Shown piece after piece: positions 37,701 to 46,047 of a DNA stretch of 64,000 nucleotides (position 1 is its first letter; every line of letters begins with the position of its first letter). The stretch comes from Saprospiraceae bacterium. Lineage in GTDB: Bacteria > Bacteroidota > Bacteroidia > Chitinophagales > Saprospiraceae. Where the stretch lies: positions 29,077 to 93,076 of the forward strand of contig JADKAS010000032.1 in NCBI GenBank assembly GCA_016715245.1, read 5' to 3'. The notes beneath the pieces are model-generated. The model was not told the origin of the DNA. It searched no databases and worked only from the letters and a program-made list of their open reading frames with translations. A program made the translations under genes and the position numbers.

Positions 37701-38140
37701 TAGATTTTGATAATAATGGTTCCGGCAATCCATTTACGGATATCATGTCGGGCATTGTGACGCTCAGATCAGATGAAGAACCTTTGAATGATGGTGATCC
37801 TGTCAACTGTTATTTTGATTACGATGCAAGTGGTAATAATACCGTCGATTTTGGTTTTTATAATCCTGATGTAAGTGCTGTATCCGGAGAAATAATCAAT
37901 GATGATTGGATTCAGATTTTTCCGATACCTGTACAGAATATATTTACCATCCAAGGCAAAAAAGGTGTTTTCCGTATTGAACTATATGATTCTTTTGGTC
38001 GAATGCTTCGCAAAATCGACGCTAACGAATCTTTTCACACCATTGATATTTCATCTTTTCCCACCGGTCTGTATTTTGTTAAAACCATTCATAAGACAAA
38101 TAATTTTATTAAGATGCAAAAGATAATAAAACATCAATAA
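34799..38140 (+). CDS. large secreted SASA/CE6-like esterase with SdrD B-like and T9SS domains
   Basis: 1113 residues. After an N-terminal hydrophobic signal (IQILILAAIFLITFFGVMLPSNAQ), residues ~40-540 form a large unassigned region rich in W/G/N. Residues ~560-860 match the sialate/acetyl-xylan esterase (SASA) fold: VFVLAGQSNMEGYG (nucleophile Ser in GQSN), KTAWGGKSLAEDF and GFGWFQGWNDG. Residues ~870-1020 contain an SdrD B-like domain (GNRIWNDLDQDGLQDPDEPGIPGVSL, TDEDGYYSFTGLQPGNYVV). The C-terminus (FPIPVQNIFTIQG...YDSFGRMLRK...FPTGLYFVKT) is a type A T9SS sorting domain. Probably a surface glycan deacetylase. Confidence 0.8.
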   Translation: MVYYFIEADRRHRIQILILAAIFLITFFGVMLPSNAQIVKAQRSGFTWISTENVEDKNYGSGYTMYSAAWPAFKKYPGPNDFQTGLSSSWMTTQRTGNEPNQFYTTIEGGLGWWHDTRFGTKIPKFIMGGVSYNFFAWANGPGAGRSNLLPNGQRDWSTPGGKYGVAQLSNKLLWAPDGLNMAQSLNGEMLGYGYIPLPLTDPIPNTNGTNIRTGNQCWTLFLNSTNFRGPATFFLPTFWTEPALQNPALEGLFLDTRPSEPNVGFGVEHAGSPALISRESNGQTFAKVEKLLFPISDEDNSFILNQISVYSKNALWDEMETWFNGGPAVLPGIKEAGTQAVSFTNNGGAMAAEISESSSNGIKHDIDLNYIDNVQQNTNLMGFKYDLNIVEKDENNFLLPEYFRLDPDNKWRAITKKDVPSSSKLITTEVPRSPRPELTYLTPLESDCHWQDPNGPWNKPGPITGPFTADLGDGTTVTYYWYRFVDQPSIIHANLPEIVRTKLQNSVELLHSSWSHTDEYLTPPSIGKVATLDPAVIVKPPAGLEIGYVPIVTRQEKSKPRVRVFVLAGQSNMEGYGTIDDAENDPGSLHDVIQNDVQGSWSQIGEKDNWTILDNAFLYFERNGETIKSKVTVGQGAYAGLIGPELMFAHQLDEFYEDPILIIKTAWGGKSLAEDFRPPSAAGATGAYYDEMIEIVRDVTGNLANEFPEFTSMDYEISGFGWFQGWNDGASDDFLNEYENNLYYLVNDIRKDLNIPDLPVVISSSGQGGYEQIDDLWVQSMQNIVSLAQKVVGCNDTLYGGKVGFVNTKPFYIHQSSSPEDAIYHFNNNALTFLNIGKSMGDEMILAINDMAFCYEDCSEPVSPGIVSIGNRIWNDLDQDGLQDPDEPGIPGVSLVIWSDSDGDDIPDWQGFGGVRVTDEDGYYSFTGLQPGNYVVFVWSVNNWGPGEPLANFKSTNGFQADANNDVDFDNNGSGNPFTDIMSGIVTLRSDEEPLNDGDPVNCYFDYDASGNNTVDFGFYNPDVSAVSGEIINDDWIQIFPIPVQNIFTIQGKKGVFRIELYDSFGRMLRKIDANESFHTIDISSFPTGLYFVKTIHKTNNFIKMQKIIKHQ

Positions 38141-38404
38141 AAACTGCCAAAACATATTCGTCAGACGTAGTATTTGGATGAATATTTCCATTTTAAAGGC
38201 ATAAAAAATCAGTATGTTAATTCATCAGCATTTTAAAGCAAGATTTATACATTGGAAAAGTTGAAACAGGGAATGGTTAAATCTGGTATGTTGACTGAAA
38301 TAAAATTTTTAATTGAATATAAAAAGCGATGACCATTCCTACATCAAATCTTTGTTATGTTTCTGATTTTTTTGCTTACTTTAAACTTTAAACCGGGTTA
38401 AATA

Positions 38405-39058
38405 ATGAAAAAAAACATATTACATTCCATTGTTGAAGATAGTCTGCAATCAATTGAACAAAATCTTTCTTTCTATTTACACCATCATTCTCCGGAATAC
38501 ATACATAAAATAAGGTTACATGTTAAAAAAATAAAATCTGTGTATGCCTTTGTCAATAAAGTTTATTCAAAAAAATATCCGTCACCTAACCTTTCAAAAT
38601 TATTTAATGAAGCCGGAAAAATAAGGGAAGTTCAGTTGAGTGTACATTTTTTTAATTCATTACCGGATACTCCGGAGGAATGTATTGTCCGTCTGAAAAA
38701 AACAGAAAACATTTTAATTTCTACATTTACCCAAAAAACAGGACGATATCTTAAATCCGTAAGAAAATTTCAGGAAGTTGTTTTTTTTCCAAAAACGTTA
38801 CCGGATAAAAAAACAATTAAAAAGTTTTTTGCGGATCAGCATAAAAAAGCAAATAAAGAGCTTAAAAAAAAGAATAGAAAAGGGGTTCACCAGTACAGAA
38901 AGAGGTTAAAAAAAATAATGTACGTATATCAACTTTTACCAAAAAAATTACAAAAAAATATCTCACTTGATACATTTTTTACGGATACCTTGCAAAATAA
39001 AATAGGCCAGTGGCACGATATTTTTCAACACTTTCATTATTATCTCAAAAACAAATGA
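38405..39058 (+). CDS. CHAD domain protein
   Basis: 217 residues, highly basic. The CHAD pattern is clear: SPEYIHKIRLHVKKIKSVYAFV, LFNEAGKIREVQLSV, KANKELKKKNRKGVHQYRKRLKKIMYVYQLL and IGQWHDIFQHFHYY, giving conserved His plus Arg/Lys in paired helices. CHAD proteins bind polyphosphate, a role shown for polyP-granule-associated members. Its neighbour 6 kb away, DUF4956, is also linked with polyP genes. No CYTH phosphatase domain is fused. The stop overlaps the next small ORF as ATGA. Confidence 0.88.
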   Translation: MKKNILHSIVEDSLQSIEQNLSFYLHHHSPEYIHKIRLHVKKIKSVYAFVNKVYSKKYPSPNLSKLFNEAGKIREVQLSVHFFNSLPDTPEECIVRLKKTENILISTFTQKTGRYLKSVRKFQEVVFFPKTLPDKKTIKKFFADQHKKANKELKKKNRKGVHQYRKRLKKIMYVYQLLPKKLQKNISLDTFFTDTLQNKIGQWHDIFQHFHYYLKNK

Positions 39059-39171
39059 AGAAAGGAAATGAAAAATTACTGTCAAGTTTAAAAAAGGAAG
39101 AAAAACAACAATTCAAAACATTGTCTGAAACCTTGTCATCCGAAAACAAAGATAAGATTAACCTGGTCTGA
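39055..39171 (+). CDS. very small ORF (38 aa) overlapping the CHAD gene stop
   Basis: MKKGNEKLLSSLKKEEKQQF and a further 18 residues, entirely charged and helical. The ATG overlaps the CHAD stop (ATGA), an arrangement typical of translational coupling. Composition is lysine/glutamate rich. Family unknown; it could equally be chance, as the ORF is short. Confidence 0.35.
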   Translation: MKKGNEKLLSSLKKEEKQQFKTLSETLSSENKDKINLV

Positions 39172-39423
39172 ATCAAGATGATGAGAAGGTAAGGAAGTCC
39201 TAATTATATTATAAGTATCTTTGGAATTTTTATTAGTATTCGTTATGTGCACAGGATATTGTGATACAAACCATAAATTTTCAGTCCCTTTTCCAGATAT
39301 TCTTTAAATACATATACATTTGTGAATATATTGATATATAATAAGCCTGAAAACATATTGAATGTTTGCATCTTGTTTCAGGCTTGGTTTGTGAACATAT
39401 AAAAACAATCAAAATAATTAATT

Positions 39424-39750
39424 ATGGAATCAGAAACCAAGAAGAAAGAAACAAAAAATGATTGGATATTCACTCTTTTATTAATAACTTCCATCTTACT
39501 GATGATGGTATATCCTTTTATCCTTTTTGGGAATATTATGTCGTTTGCTGCGGCTGGTAACAACACTGAACATGATTTTTGTAACCTGGCTTTTATTTCT
39601 TTTGCCATTTTCTCAACACTTTATCCTGTCACTTTTATTGTTAGCTTACTATTTCGGAAAAGAAAGATTCTGATTATATCCGCTCTTCCAATTTTACATG
39701 TTTTAATTACGGTGTTGTTAGGTATAATTTGGATGTATTGTGGAAACTAA
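39424..39750 (+). CDS. small membrane protein (108 aa)
   Basis: A polar N-terminus (MESETKKKETKNDW) is followed by three hydrophobic helices (IFTLLLITSILLMMVYPFILFG, LAFISFAIFSTLYPVTFIVSLLF, ILIISALPILHVLITVLLGIIWMY). No family is recognised. It precedes the next small membrane protein gene by 12 bases, suggesting a two-gene unit. Confidence 0.65.
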   Translation: MESETKKKETKNDWIFTLLLITSILLMMVYPFILFGNIMSFAAAGNNTEHDFCNLAFISFAIFSTLYPVTFIVSLLFRKRKILIISALPILHVLITVLLGIIWMYCGN

Positions 39751-39762
39751 AAAAAGGATCAA

Positions 39763-40119
39763 ATGAAATTAGAACACCTCAAACAGAAAGTAGTCCCCCT
39801 GCGTCATTTTATCTACAGACTTGGTATTTATGGTCTGTTTTCCATAGGCTTAATCCTATTTTCAGTTGCACTGGGAATGATGGGTTATTATTATTTTGGA
39901 GAGATTTCCTGGCTCGACAGTTTTTATATGGCTTGTATGATTCTGACAGGTATGGGACCGGTTACAGAAATGGCATCTTCTTCAGCAAAAATATTTTCCT
40001 CCCTCTATGCCCTTTACAGTGGAGTTGCCTTTTTAAGTATTACCGCTGTATTTTTTGCTCCCATCATTCACAGGCTACTTCACATTTTACACGTGGAGAA
40101 TGACGACATTGAAAATTAA
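39763..40119 (+). CDS. two-helix pore-like membrane protein
   Basis: 118 residues with the layout helix (FIYRLGIYGLFSIGLILFSVALGMMGYYYFG), P-loop-like segment (SWLDSFYMACMILTGMGPVTEM) and helix (IFSSLYALYSGVAFLSITAVFFAPIIHRLLHIL). This resembles the Ion_trans_2 K+-channel module, where the filter would be T-x-G-Y/F-G; here it reads TGMGP. Such degenerate-filter relatives occur in Bacteroidota. The actual conductance, if any, is unknown. A short acidic tail (VENDDIEN) ends the protein. Confidence 0.7.
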   Translation: MKLEHLKQKVVPLRHFIYRLGIYGLFSIGLILFSVALGMMGYYYFGEISWLDSFYMACMILTGMGPVTEMASSSAKIFSSLYALYSGVAFLSITAVFFAPIIHRLLHILHVENDDIEN

Positions 40120-40304
40120 TCTGGAATCGTCATCAAAAATAAAAATCGTTTAATATATACCCAAATCAGTCCGATTAAACTACTTTTGGGAACAAAACGA
40201 AAGTTTTTGGAAATTAATCCTTCAGTTGCGGAAACCTGCAATGACAGTCAACACAAAAAGATTATTGCACAAAAATTAAACTCAACAACAAACGAGACAT
40301 CATT

Positions 40305-41486
40305 TTGAGATATATTTCACGTACAGTTTGGATTTTATCATTGATCAGCCTGTTTACCGACACGGCCAGTGAAATGTTGTACCCCATTATGCCCATCTAC
40401 TTAAGAACAATAGGTTTTTCAATCGTTCTTATCGGAATACTGGAAGGGGTTGCAGAAGCCACAGCAGGACTTAGTAAAGGTTATTTTGGCAAACTTTCTG
40501 ACACCTCAGGAAGAAGAGTCCCTTTTGTACAAATTGGTTATGTTTTCAGTGCTATTTCAAAACCGATGATGGCGATTTTTACATTTCCATTCTGGATATT
40601 TTTTGCAAGGACTATTGATCGTTTTGGCAAGGGTATCAGGACAGGTGCAAGAGATGCCATTCTTTCAGATGAAGCTACGCCTCAGACCAAAGGGAAAGTA
40701 TTCGGATTTCATCGTTCAATGGACACTATAGGCGCTGTTATCGGACCAACTCTGGCTTTGCTTTATTTATATTATTTTCCTCAGGACTATAAAACACTTT
40801 TTTTTCTTGCCTTTATTCCCGGATTATTTGCTGTAATATCTTCATTTTTTCTCAAAAGTGAAAAAATAAATGAGAAAAAAACAAAAGTAAGTACGCCTTT
40901 TTTTTCATTCTTAAAATACTGGAAAACAAGTCCGCCAGAATACAGAAAACTTGTTTTCGGGCTTCTTTTATTTACTTTGTTCAACAGTTCAGATGTTTTT
41001 CTTCTGCTTCAGGCAAAACAATCGGGACTTGACGACACAATGGTTATCGGTGTGTATATTTTTTACAACCTGATTTATGCGCTGTTTGCTTTTCCGGTTG
41101 GTATTTTTGCCGACAAGGTTGGATTAAAAACCATTTTTATTGTCGGGCTTATGTTGTTTGCTACCGTATATTTCGGTATGGCAGTAAATACAAATCTTTA
41201 TATGTTCTTTGGGCTGTTTTTCCTTTACGGAATATATGCTTCCTCTACAGAAGGAATTTCAAAAGCATGGATTTCCAACATTACCGACAAAAAAGACACA
41301 GCCACCGCCATTGGAACATTTTCGGGTCTTCAAAGTATTTGTACCATGCTGGCAAGCTCGTTAACAGGGCTCCTTTGGTTTCAGTTTGGTGCAACAGCTG
41401 CTTTCATAACTACAGCGACCCTAACCCTTTTTGTTATAGTGTACTTCTTTACCATCCCCGACCCTCGTTTGATGATCAAAGGCTAA
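40305..41486 (+). CDS. MFS transporter
   Basis: 393 residues with twelve hydrophobic helices. The start is a TTG at 40305 (no ATG precedes the conserved region): RYISRTVWILSLISLFTDTASEMLYPIMPIYLRTIGFS. The MFS motif A-like GKLSDTSGRRVPFVQIGY lies between helices 2 and 3; FGKGIRTGARDAILSDE is a conserved loop after helix 4. The second half has GIFADKVGLKTIFIVGLML. This is a drug/metabolite-type MFS of unassigned substrate. It stands alone. Confidence 0.88.
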   Translation: MRYISRTVWILSLISLFTDTASEMLYPIMPIYLRTIGFSIVLIGILEGVAEATAGLSKGYFGKLSDTSGRRVPFVQIGYVFSAISKPMMAIFTFPFWIFFARTIDRFGKGIRTGARDAILSDEATPQTKGKVFGFHRSMDTIGAVIGPTLALLYLYYFPQDYKTLFFLAFIPGLFAVISSFFLKSEKINEKKTKVSTPFFSFLKYWKTSPPEYRKLVFGLLLFTLFNSSDVFLLLQAKQSGLDDTMVIGVYIFYNLIYALFAFPVGIFADKVGLKTIFIVGLMLFATVYFGMAVNTNLYMFFGLFFLYGIYASSTEGISKAWISNITDKKDTATAIGTFSGLQSICTMLASSLTGLLWFQFGATAAFITTATLTLFVIVYFFTIPDPRLMIKG

Positions 41487-41671
41487 AAATAAGGAGACAG
41501 GCTAATTTTAAAATGAATCATTTACGTCCTCCCTTATGTATATTGTTAATTCCATCAATTTTAGAAATGTATGACACAAAAAAGCATACATCAGATACCT
41601 TCCTAATATGAAAATTAAACAAAGACAAATATATTCAGCGACATAAAAGATATCAGATTAGTTTACGATTT

Positions 41672-43177
41672 TTATTTCACTTCTACCGTATAAAAACCTT
41701 CCGGCGCTGTGCGGGGTTTGTTTTCTTTTTTACCTGAAAGAGAAGCAGCAGAAATATAATATTCAAAAATCCCTTTTTGACCTTTTTGTAGTGATATATC
41801 TGTTTTATATCGGGTGATGTCGCCATCTTTTTTCAAAGGTATTTCATTCCATTCTTTTTTACCTTTTGGCCGCCAATATAACTTTTGTGCATCTTTCTCC
41901 AATCCCTTTTTACTGTAATCGATGATGGTGGCATACACTGTCAATGGTTCTCCTGCCTCCACCATTGCCGGAAGTTTTTTGAAAGTAATAAACAACATGT
42001 CTTTATCCCAAATCGCCCTTGTTCTGCAATGCAGCGCATCTCCGTGATTCCAACCGTAATCACGATAATGCTTTTTCATTTCAGGACTGACCAAAGGTTC
42101 ATCTTTTAAAGCAAAGGTAAATCCTTTAACAGTATAGCCTGGCATCACTTTTTGCCACGTTTCGAGCGCTGTTTTGTCTTCCGGAATCTGAAATAAGGGA
42201 ACATAAATGGTTTTATTAAGAATAAGTGAATTGGTGTACGCTGCCAGGTTATCAAGCCTATAAGGTGCCGTTTTGATTCTTAGGATTTCATAAGGTCTTC
42301 CGTAACTATTGGTAAGATTTTTTAATTCATTATTTACTATGTTTTCATAAAGTGGAAAAAGTTCATGGTTGGACGGAGGTAAAGCGACCAACATTCGTTC
42401 CTCATCCAGTAATTTCATAAAACAATCGAGATGCTGAATTCCGTTTTTTTCAAAATTGGAAAGGATGTGATAATTTTGGTATCCGGAAAGTGTTTTGTTG
42501 AGTTGAAAAAACTTTTCTTTCGACACCTTAAAAAACTCATTTTCATTGAGGAGAATGCAAGAAGAAAAGGCAGTCCCCAGACCATCTGTTAAAACATTTC
42601 CACCGGTATTGATATAGGGCAAATCCAATACAGGAATATTCAACGCTTTTCCTACCGGCAGGGTAGCGTAGTCATCGATTTCCGTCTTTATAATCTCATT
42701 GTTATCATTTTTATAAATAAACTGCAAAGGGGCTTTACATTCAGGACCTGAATTGGGAGTAGCATAAATATACTTTCCGTCCCCGAGATGCAGGTTACCA
42801 TCATTGGTAAAAATACCTGAAGGACCCCAGTCTCTTGTCCACCAACCATCGATACCTAAAGGAGTAATAATAAAAGTATTATTAGTATCAGAAATACCCC
42901 ATTTTTGATACCAATCCTCTGCTTCATTTTTTGATTTTACGTCAGAAACTAATGTATAAAGGTGATTGTCCTTAGCCAGTTCGACCGCAAGTTTGAAGGG
43001 AATACATAGTGGCCATGTAATCAAAGTGCCGGACGACGGTTCCCATTCAGCAATGGTGCGATTGTTTTTTCCCAGTGTAAAATAATGAATTTGCCATTCG
43101 TTTTTTCGACTATCTGAAGATGAGGTACAACCCAATATTACCAATAATAAAAAGAATCTGAAGTATTTGTTGGTCAT
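41672..43177 (-). CDS. lipoprotein of the agmatine/arginine deiminase family
   Basis: About 501 residues. The start at 43177 gives a lipoprotein signal (FRFFLLLVILGCTSSS). The catalytic core is intact: EWEPSSGTLITWP, GWWTRDWGP (Asp), INTGGNVLTDG, GIQHLDCFMKLL (His-x-Asp) and GDALHCRTRAIWD (nucleophile Cys). This is the guanidine-modifying PPAD/agmatine-deiminase superfamily. Family enzymes are usually ~370 residues and cytosolic; here a lipoprotein signal and a ~110-residue C-terminal beta domain are added. It may hydrolyse agmatine or act on peptidyl-arginine at the periplasm/outer membrane. Confidence 0.82.
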   Translation of the reverse strand: MTNKYFRFFLLLVILGCTSSSDSRKNEWQIHYFTLGKNNRTIAEWEPSSGTLITWPLCIPFKLAVELAKDNHLYTLVSDVKSKNEAEDWYQKWGISDTNNTFIITPLGIDGWWTRDWGPSGIFTNDGNLHLGDGKYIYATPNSGPECKAPLQFIYKNDNNEIIKTEIDDYATLPVGKALNIPVLDLPYINTGGNVLTDGLGTAFSSCILLNENEFFKVSKEKFFQLNKTLSGYQNYHILSNFEKNGIQHLDCFMKLLDEERMLVALPPSNHELFPLYENIVNNELKNLTNSYGRPYEILRIKTAPYRLDNLAAYTNSLILNKTIYVPLFQIPEDKTALETWQKVMPGYTVKGFTFALKDEPLVSPEMKKHYRDYGWNHGDALHCRTRAIWDKDMLFITFKKLPAMVEAGEPLTVYATIIDYSKKGLEKDAQKLYWRPKGKKEWNEIPLKKDGDITRYKTDISLQKGQKGIFEYYISAASLSGKKENKPRTAPEGFYTVEVK

Positions 43178-43216
43178 AAGGTTTAATATGTTTATTATCA
43201 TCAAATCTACAAGGTT

Positions 43217-43224
43217 CAAATATA
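43217..43224 (-). promoter_or_regulatory. -7 promoter box (TATATTTG)
   Basis: The minus strand reads TATATTTG, 40 bases upstream of the deiminase-family start at 43177. Confidence 0.45.
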
Positions 43225-43475
43225 ATTTTTTTAGCCACGATAAAAAAGTTTGTTCAAGGAAATAAATTACACCCCATTTTCAGATGATCTTTTTAATAGA
43301 TTTTTATGCGTTTGACTGCCTACTTGTTTACAAATCATTATTGTGCGGAAACAAAAATTATTTTTGATTGAATGTATTCAATATTAATAAAATTAAAAAA
43401 ATAATAGTTATTGTAACTTTTGAAAAATTAATCAGTTTTAGCATAAAAATGATTTAATTTTAAAAATAAAATTAT

Positions 43476-43483
43476 TATCTTTG
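43476..43483 (+). promoter_or_regulatory. -7 promoter box (TATCTTTG)
   Basis: TATCTTTG, 31 bases before the ATG at 43515. It matches the consensus of other -7 boxes in this window. Confidence 0.5.
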
Positions 43484-43514
43484 GTCTATTATTCACCCTT
43501 TTAAACAAAACAGA

Positions 43515-43979
43515 ATGTACAAAATTTTAGTGGTTATCTTTTTTTTGATAGGAGTCAATTCATCTTATGCTCAGCAATATTACACATGGGATGAGTATGG
43601 AATTTCCTTTTCCCTTGCTGATGACTTCAAAGAAGTAGTCAACAACATTGAAGAATTTTCTGCCGTTGGGGACGGTATGGAAATGTCGATAATTCCTTTT
43701 GCCGACGAAACTGTAAGTACTGACGATATTACCGTTTATACCATGGCCGTTGCTGCATCTCTTAATCTCGACAAATTCGACGACATCAATACCATCCAAT
43801 TAAATGGTTTTGAGGGAGGTTATGCTGAAGGAGTAATTCAGGGTGAAAAAATATTCCTGATGGGTTTGATAGACCCAAAATCAGATGTCAATTTTTTTGT
43901 TATCATTACTTTTCTGGACAATGATCAGAATGCCATTGAAGAAGCCATTGAAATCTGCAGAAGTTTCCAAAAAATATAG
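43515..43979 (+). CDS. small secreted protein of unknown family
   Basis: 154 residues with signal peptide MYKILVVIFFLIGVNSSYAQ. The mature part (YYTWDEYGISFSLADDFKEVVNNIEEFSAVGDGMEMSIIPF...ITFLDNDQNAIEEAIEICRSFQKI) resembles small periplasmic proteins with a lipocalin/PsbP-like alpha-beta fold, but no family is certain. It is monocistronic: promoter at 43476 and terminator at 44001. TAG is its stop, showing that TAG is a normal stop in this genome. Confidence 0.7.
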   Translation: MYKILVVIFFLIGVNSSYAQQYYTWDEYGISFSLADDFKEVVNNIEEFSAVGDGMEMSIIPFADETVSTDDITVYTMAVAASLNLDKFDDINTIQLNGFEGGYAEGVIQGEKIFLMGLIDPKSDVNFFVIITFLDNDQNAIEEAIEICRSFQKI

Positions 43980-44000
43980 AACACAACCATCTTCTAAAAA

Positions 44001-44039
44001 AGCACAACTGTCACATAAGATAAGTTGTGCTTTTTTTTT
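44001..44039 (+). terminator. rho-independent terminator
   Basis: A 9-bp stem AGCACAACT / AGTTGTGCT with a 13-base loop, then T residues to 44039. It lies 22 bases after the stop of the secreted protein gene. Confidence 0.88.
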
Positions 44040-44196
44040 ATTATTATGTGAAATGTTACCTATGTTAGGTATCAACACTATTTCAGAATTTTAACCCGCC
44101 GCTAAGGGTTGTGTCAACTCTTTTCCATCGAAATATCTGTTTCCAAAAGTTAACAAAGCAAACATATTTAAATATCGTCCGGAAAAAAAAATGTCT

Positions 44197-44204
44197 TACC
44201 TTTG
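44197..44204 (+). promoter_or_regulatory. -7 promoter box (TACCTTTG)
   Basis: TACCTTTG, 71 bases before the methyltransferase ATG at 44276 and downstream of the first ORF ATG (44111). It favours the later start. Confidence 0.4.
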
Positions 44205-44275
44205 CCCTCATACATTACATAAGACTTAATAATAGTGAATACCCTCTTGCTGTTTTTTACTCAACCCGAAGAATT

Positions 44276-45047
44276 ATGATCACCTTTTTAAAAACTATAT
44301 TATATAAAATCTTAAGTCAAAAAACATATCTCAAATGTATGCACATTTTGTTTTTTTTTATGTTTGACACCCACATGCTAAAAAACAACAGCATTTATAA
44401 ATACCATTATTTTGTAAAAAAACTAATCAAAAAAGGCGATACGGTCATTGATATAGGTGCAAATCTGGGATATTATTCCGGAATTTTTCGCAGACTTGTC
44501 AAAAACTCAGGAAAAGTTATTTGTTTTGAACCAATGCCTCCCTTTTTAATGTTCTTACATGGGCCTATTCGTCCAAAACGAATATGACATTACATAATGT
44601 CGCTTTGGGCAACGAAAACAAGACGACAAAAATATTTCAACCTAACCCTGAAAAAAGTTATTTCAGAACCGGCTTGTCAAGTATTGCCAATCAGGATACG
44701 GACCTGAAAAAAGGTATTACCTATGACATTGAAATGAAAAAGGGAAGCAGTTTACTGGAAAATCTGCATGAAATACAGTATATTAAAATGGATATCGAAG
44801 GTTATGAAAAAATTGTTCTTCAGGAATTGGAAGGAATCATTAAAAAATATCAACCCATCGTTCAGGTGGAAATCTGGAAGGAAACCGGGATGAGGTGTTT
44901 TTATTGATGGAAAAACTATCCTTTCAACGTTATTCCCTGTATAAAAATAAATTGATAAAAGATTTTGACAACAGCATAGAACCCGGAGATTACCTTTTCA
45001 TTCATAAAAGCAAAGAAACCGAAGTATTGGAAAGACTACAAAATTAA
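44276..45047 (+). CDS. FkbM-family methyltransferase, frame interrupted twice
   Basis: The start at 44276 (MITFLKTILYKIL) is preferred, as a -7 box follows the ATG at 44111. SAM-binding motif KGDTVIDIGANLGYYSGIF, acidic motif ICFEP and IKMDIEGYEKIVLQELEGI (the FkbM post-motif) identify the family. Two single-base repairs are needed: T5 to T6 at 44543-44547 (restoring PPFFNVLTWAYSSKTNMTLHNVALGN) and A3 to A4 at 44882-44884 (restoring WKENRDEVFLLMEKL...). The repaired protein of about 257 residues ends ...ERLQN. FkbM enzymes methylate hydroxyl groups of glycans or lipids. Confidence 0.75.
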
Positions 45048-45173
45048 ACCCAACATGATTGTGGACTAAGTTTTGTCATTTCATCATGTTTGAACTCAAA
45101 ATAAAATTTACCTAAAAATAATAGAAATGGTTTTAAAATTTTGAACTCTACTCAAATAATCTAAAATAAATTA

Positions 45174-45181
45174 TAATTTTG
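45174..45181 (+). promoter_or_regulatory. -7 promoter box (TAATTTTG)
   Basis: TAATTTTG, 41 bases before the ATG at 45223. Confidence 0.45.
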
Positions 45182-45222
45182 TATTGATTTAATCACTTAT
45201 TACAAACACTCAAATAATAACC

Positions 45223-45837
45223 ATGAAATCCGGAAAACAACTTTTATTTTTTTCATTCTTTCTATTGCTCTTTTTTTCCTGTGCTAAAGTATATCACAGT
45301 CCTGATGCCAAAACTTTGGCGGGTAAACAAAAAATCATAGCTATCATACCGCCGGCAGTTTCTATCGCTGCCAATAAAAAGATAGATGCCGAATCAATGA
45401 AAGAACAACAAAAGACGGAATCGATTAATTTTCAATCAGAAATGTACTCCTGGTTGCTTAGAAGGAAAATGCAGGGAAGGATATTTCAGGAAATTCAGGA
45501 TGTGGTCACTACCAATGCAAAACTGAATGCAGCAGGGTATCCGGAAGTACCATTGACGTCTGATGAAATGTGTAAGGTTCTTGGGGTTGACGGTATCATA
45601 ACTTCAAATTTTGGATTGTCTAAACCTATTTCAGAAGGTGTAGCCGTCGCAGCTGTTTTTTTAGTAGGCGCCTGGGCACCCACCAATGAAGTCAATGTCA
45701 CGTTAAGCATCAATGACTGTTCAAAAAGTAAAATGATCTGGAACTATTCACATAAATATTCCGGTAGTTTGGGCAGCAGTCCGGCGAGGCTGGTAGATGG
45801 ATTAATGCGGGATGCAAGTAAAAAAATGCCGTATTAA
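45223..45837 (+). CDS. lipoprotein of unknown function
   Basis: 204 residues from a lipoprotein signal (LLFFSFFLLLFFSC). The mature protein has a GIKPP-like KQKIIAIIPPAVSIAANKKIDAESMKEQQKTESINFQSEMYSWLL, a conserved VLGVDGIITSNFGLSKPISEGVAVAAVFLVG and VNVTLSINDCSKSKMIWNYSHKYSGSLGSSPARLVDGLMRDASKKMPY. The layout resembles GNA1162/LpoB-like periplasmic lipoproteins, which are implicated in secretion or peptidoglycan assembly, but I cannot assign it firmly. Complete and monocistronic. Confidence 0.7.
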   Translation: MKSGKQLLFFSFFLLLFFSCAKVYHSPDAKTLAGKQKIIAIIPPAVSIAANKKIDAESMKEQQKTESINFQSEMYSWLLRRKMQGRIFQEIQDVVTTNAKLNAAGYPEVPLTSDEMCKVLGVDGIITSNFGLSKPISEGVAVAAVFLVGAWAPTNEVNVTLSINDCSKSKMIWNYSHKYSGSLGSSPARLVDGLMRDASKKMPY

Positions 45838-45922
45838 TTATTAAGTCGGCATTAAATCCGGATCTGTCAATAAAGAAGAATTATTTAATCCTTCTTTCTA
45901 TTAAAAATCATTGAAAATAATT

Positions 45923-45968
45923 TAAGTTTTCCGGAGCTGGGAAATTTTTCTTTGATCCGGAAAACTTA
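45923..45968. other. 12-bp inverted repeat (possible terminator-like hairpin)
   Basis: TAAGTTTTCCGG (45923-45934) and CCGGAAAACTTA (45957-45968) are perfectly complementary around a 22-base spacer. It lies between convergent genes ending at 45837 and 46048. There is no T-tract, so the role is uncertain. Confidence 0.4.
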
Positions 45969-46047
45969 ATACTTACATTAAAACTTTTGGTTGGCTGTTT
46001 CAAATTGGTTTGTAATATATCCTGATTACAATTTAGTAAAATGAATT

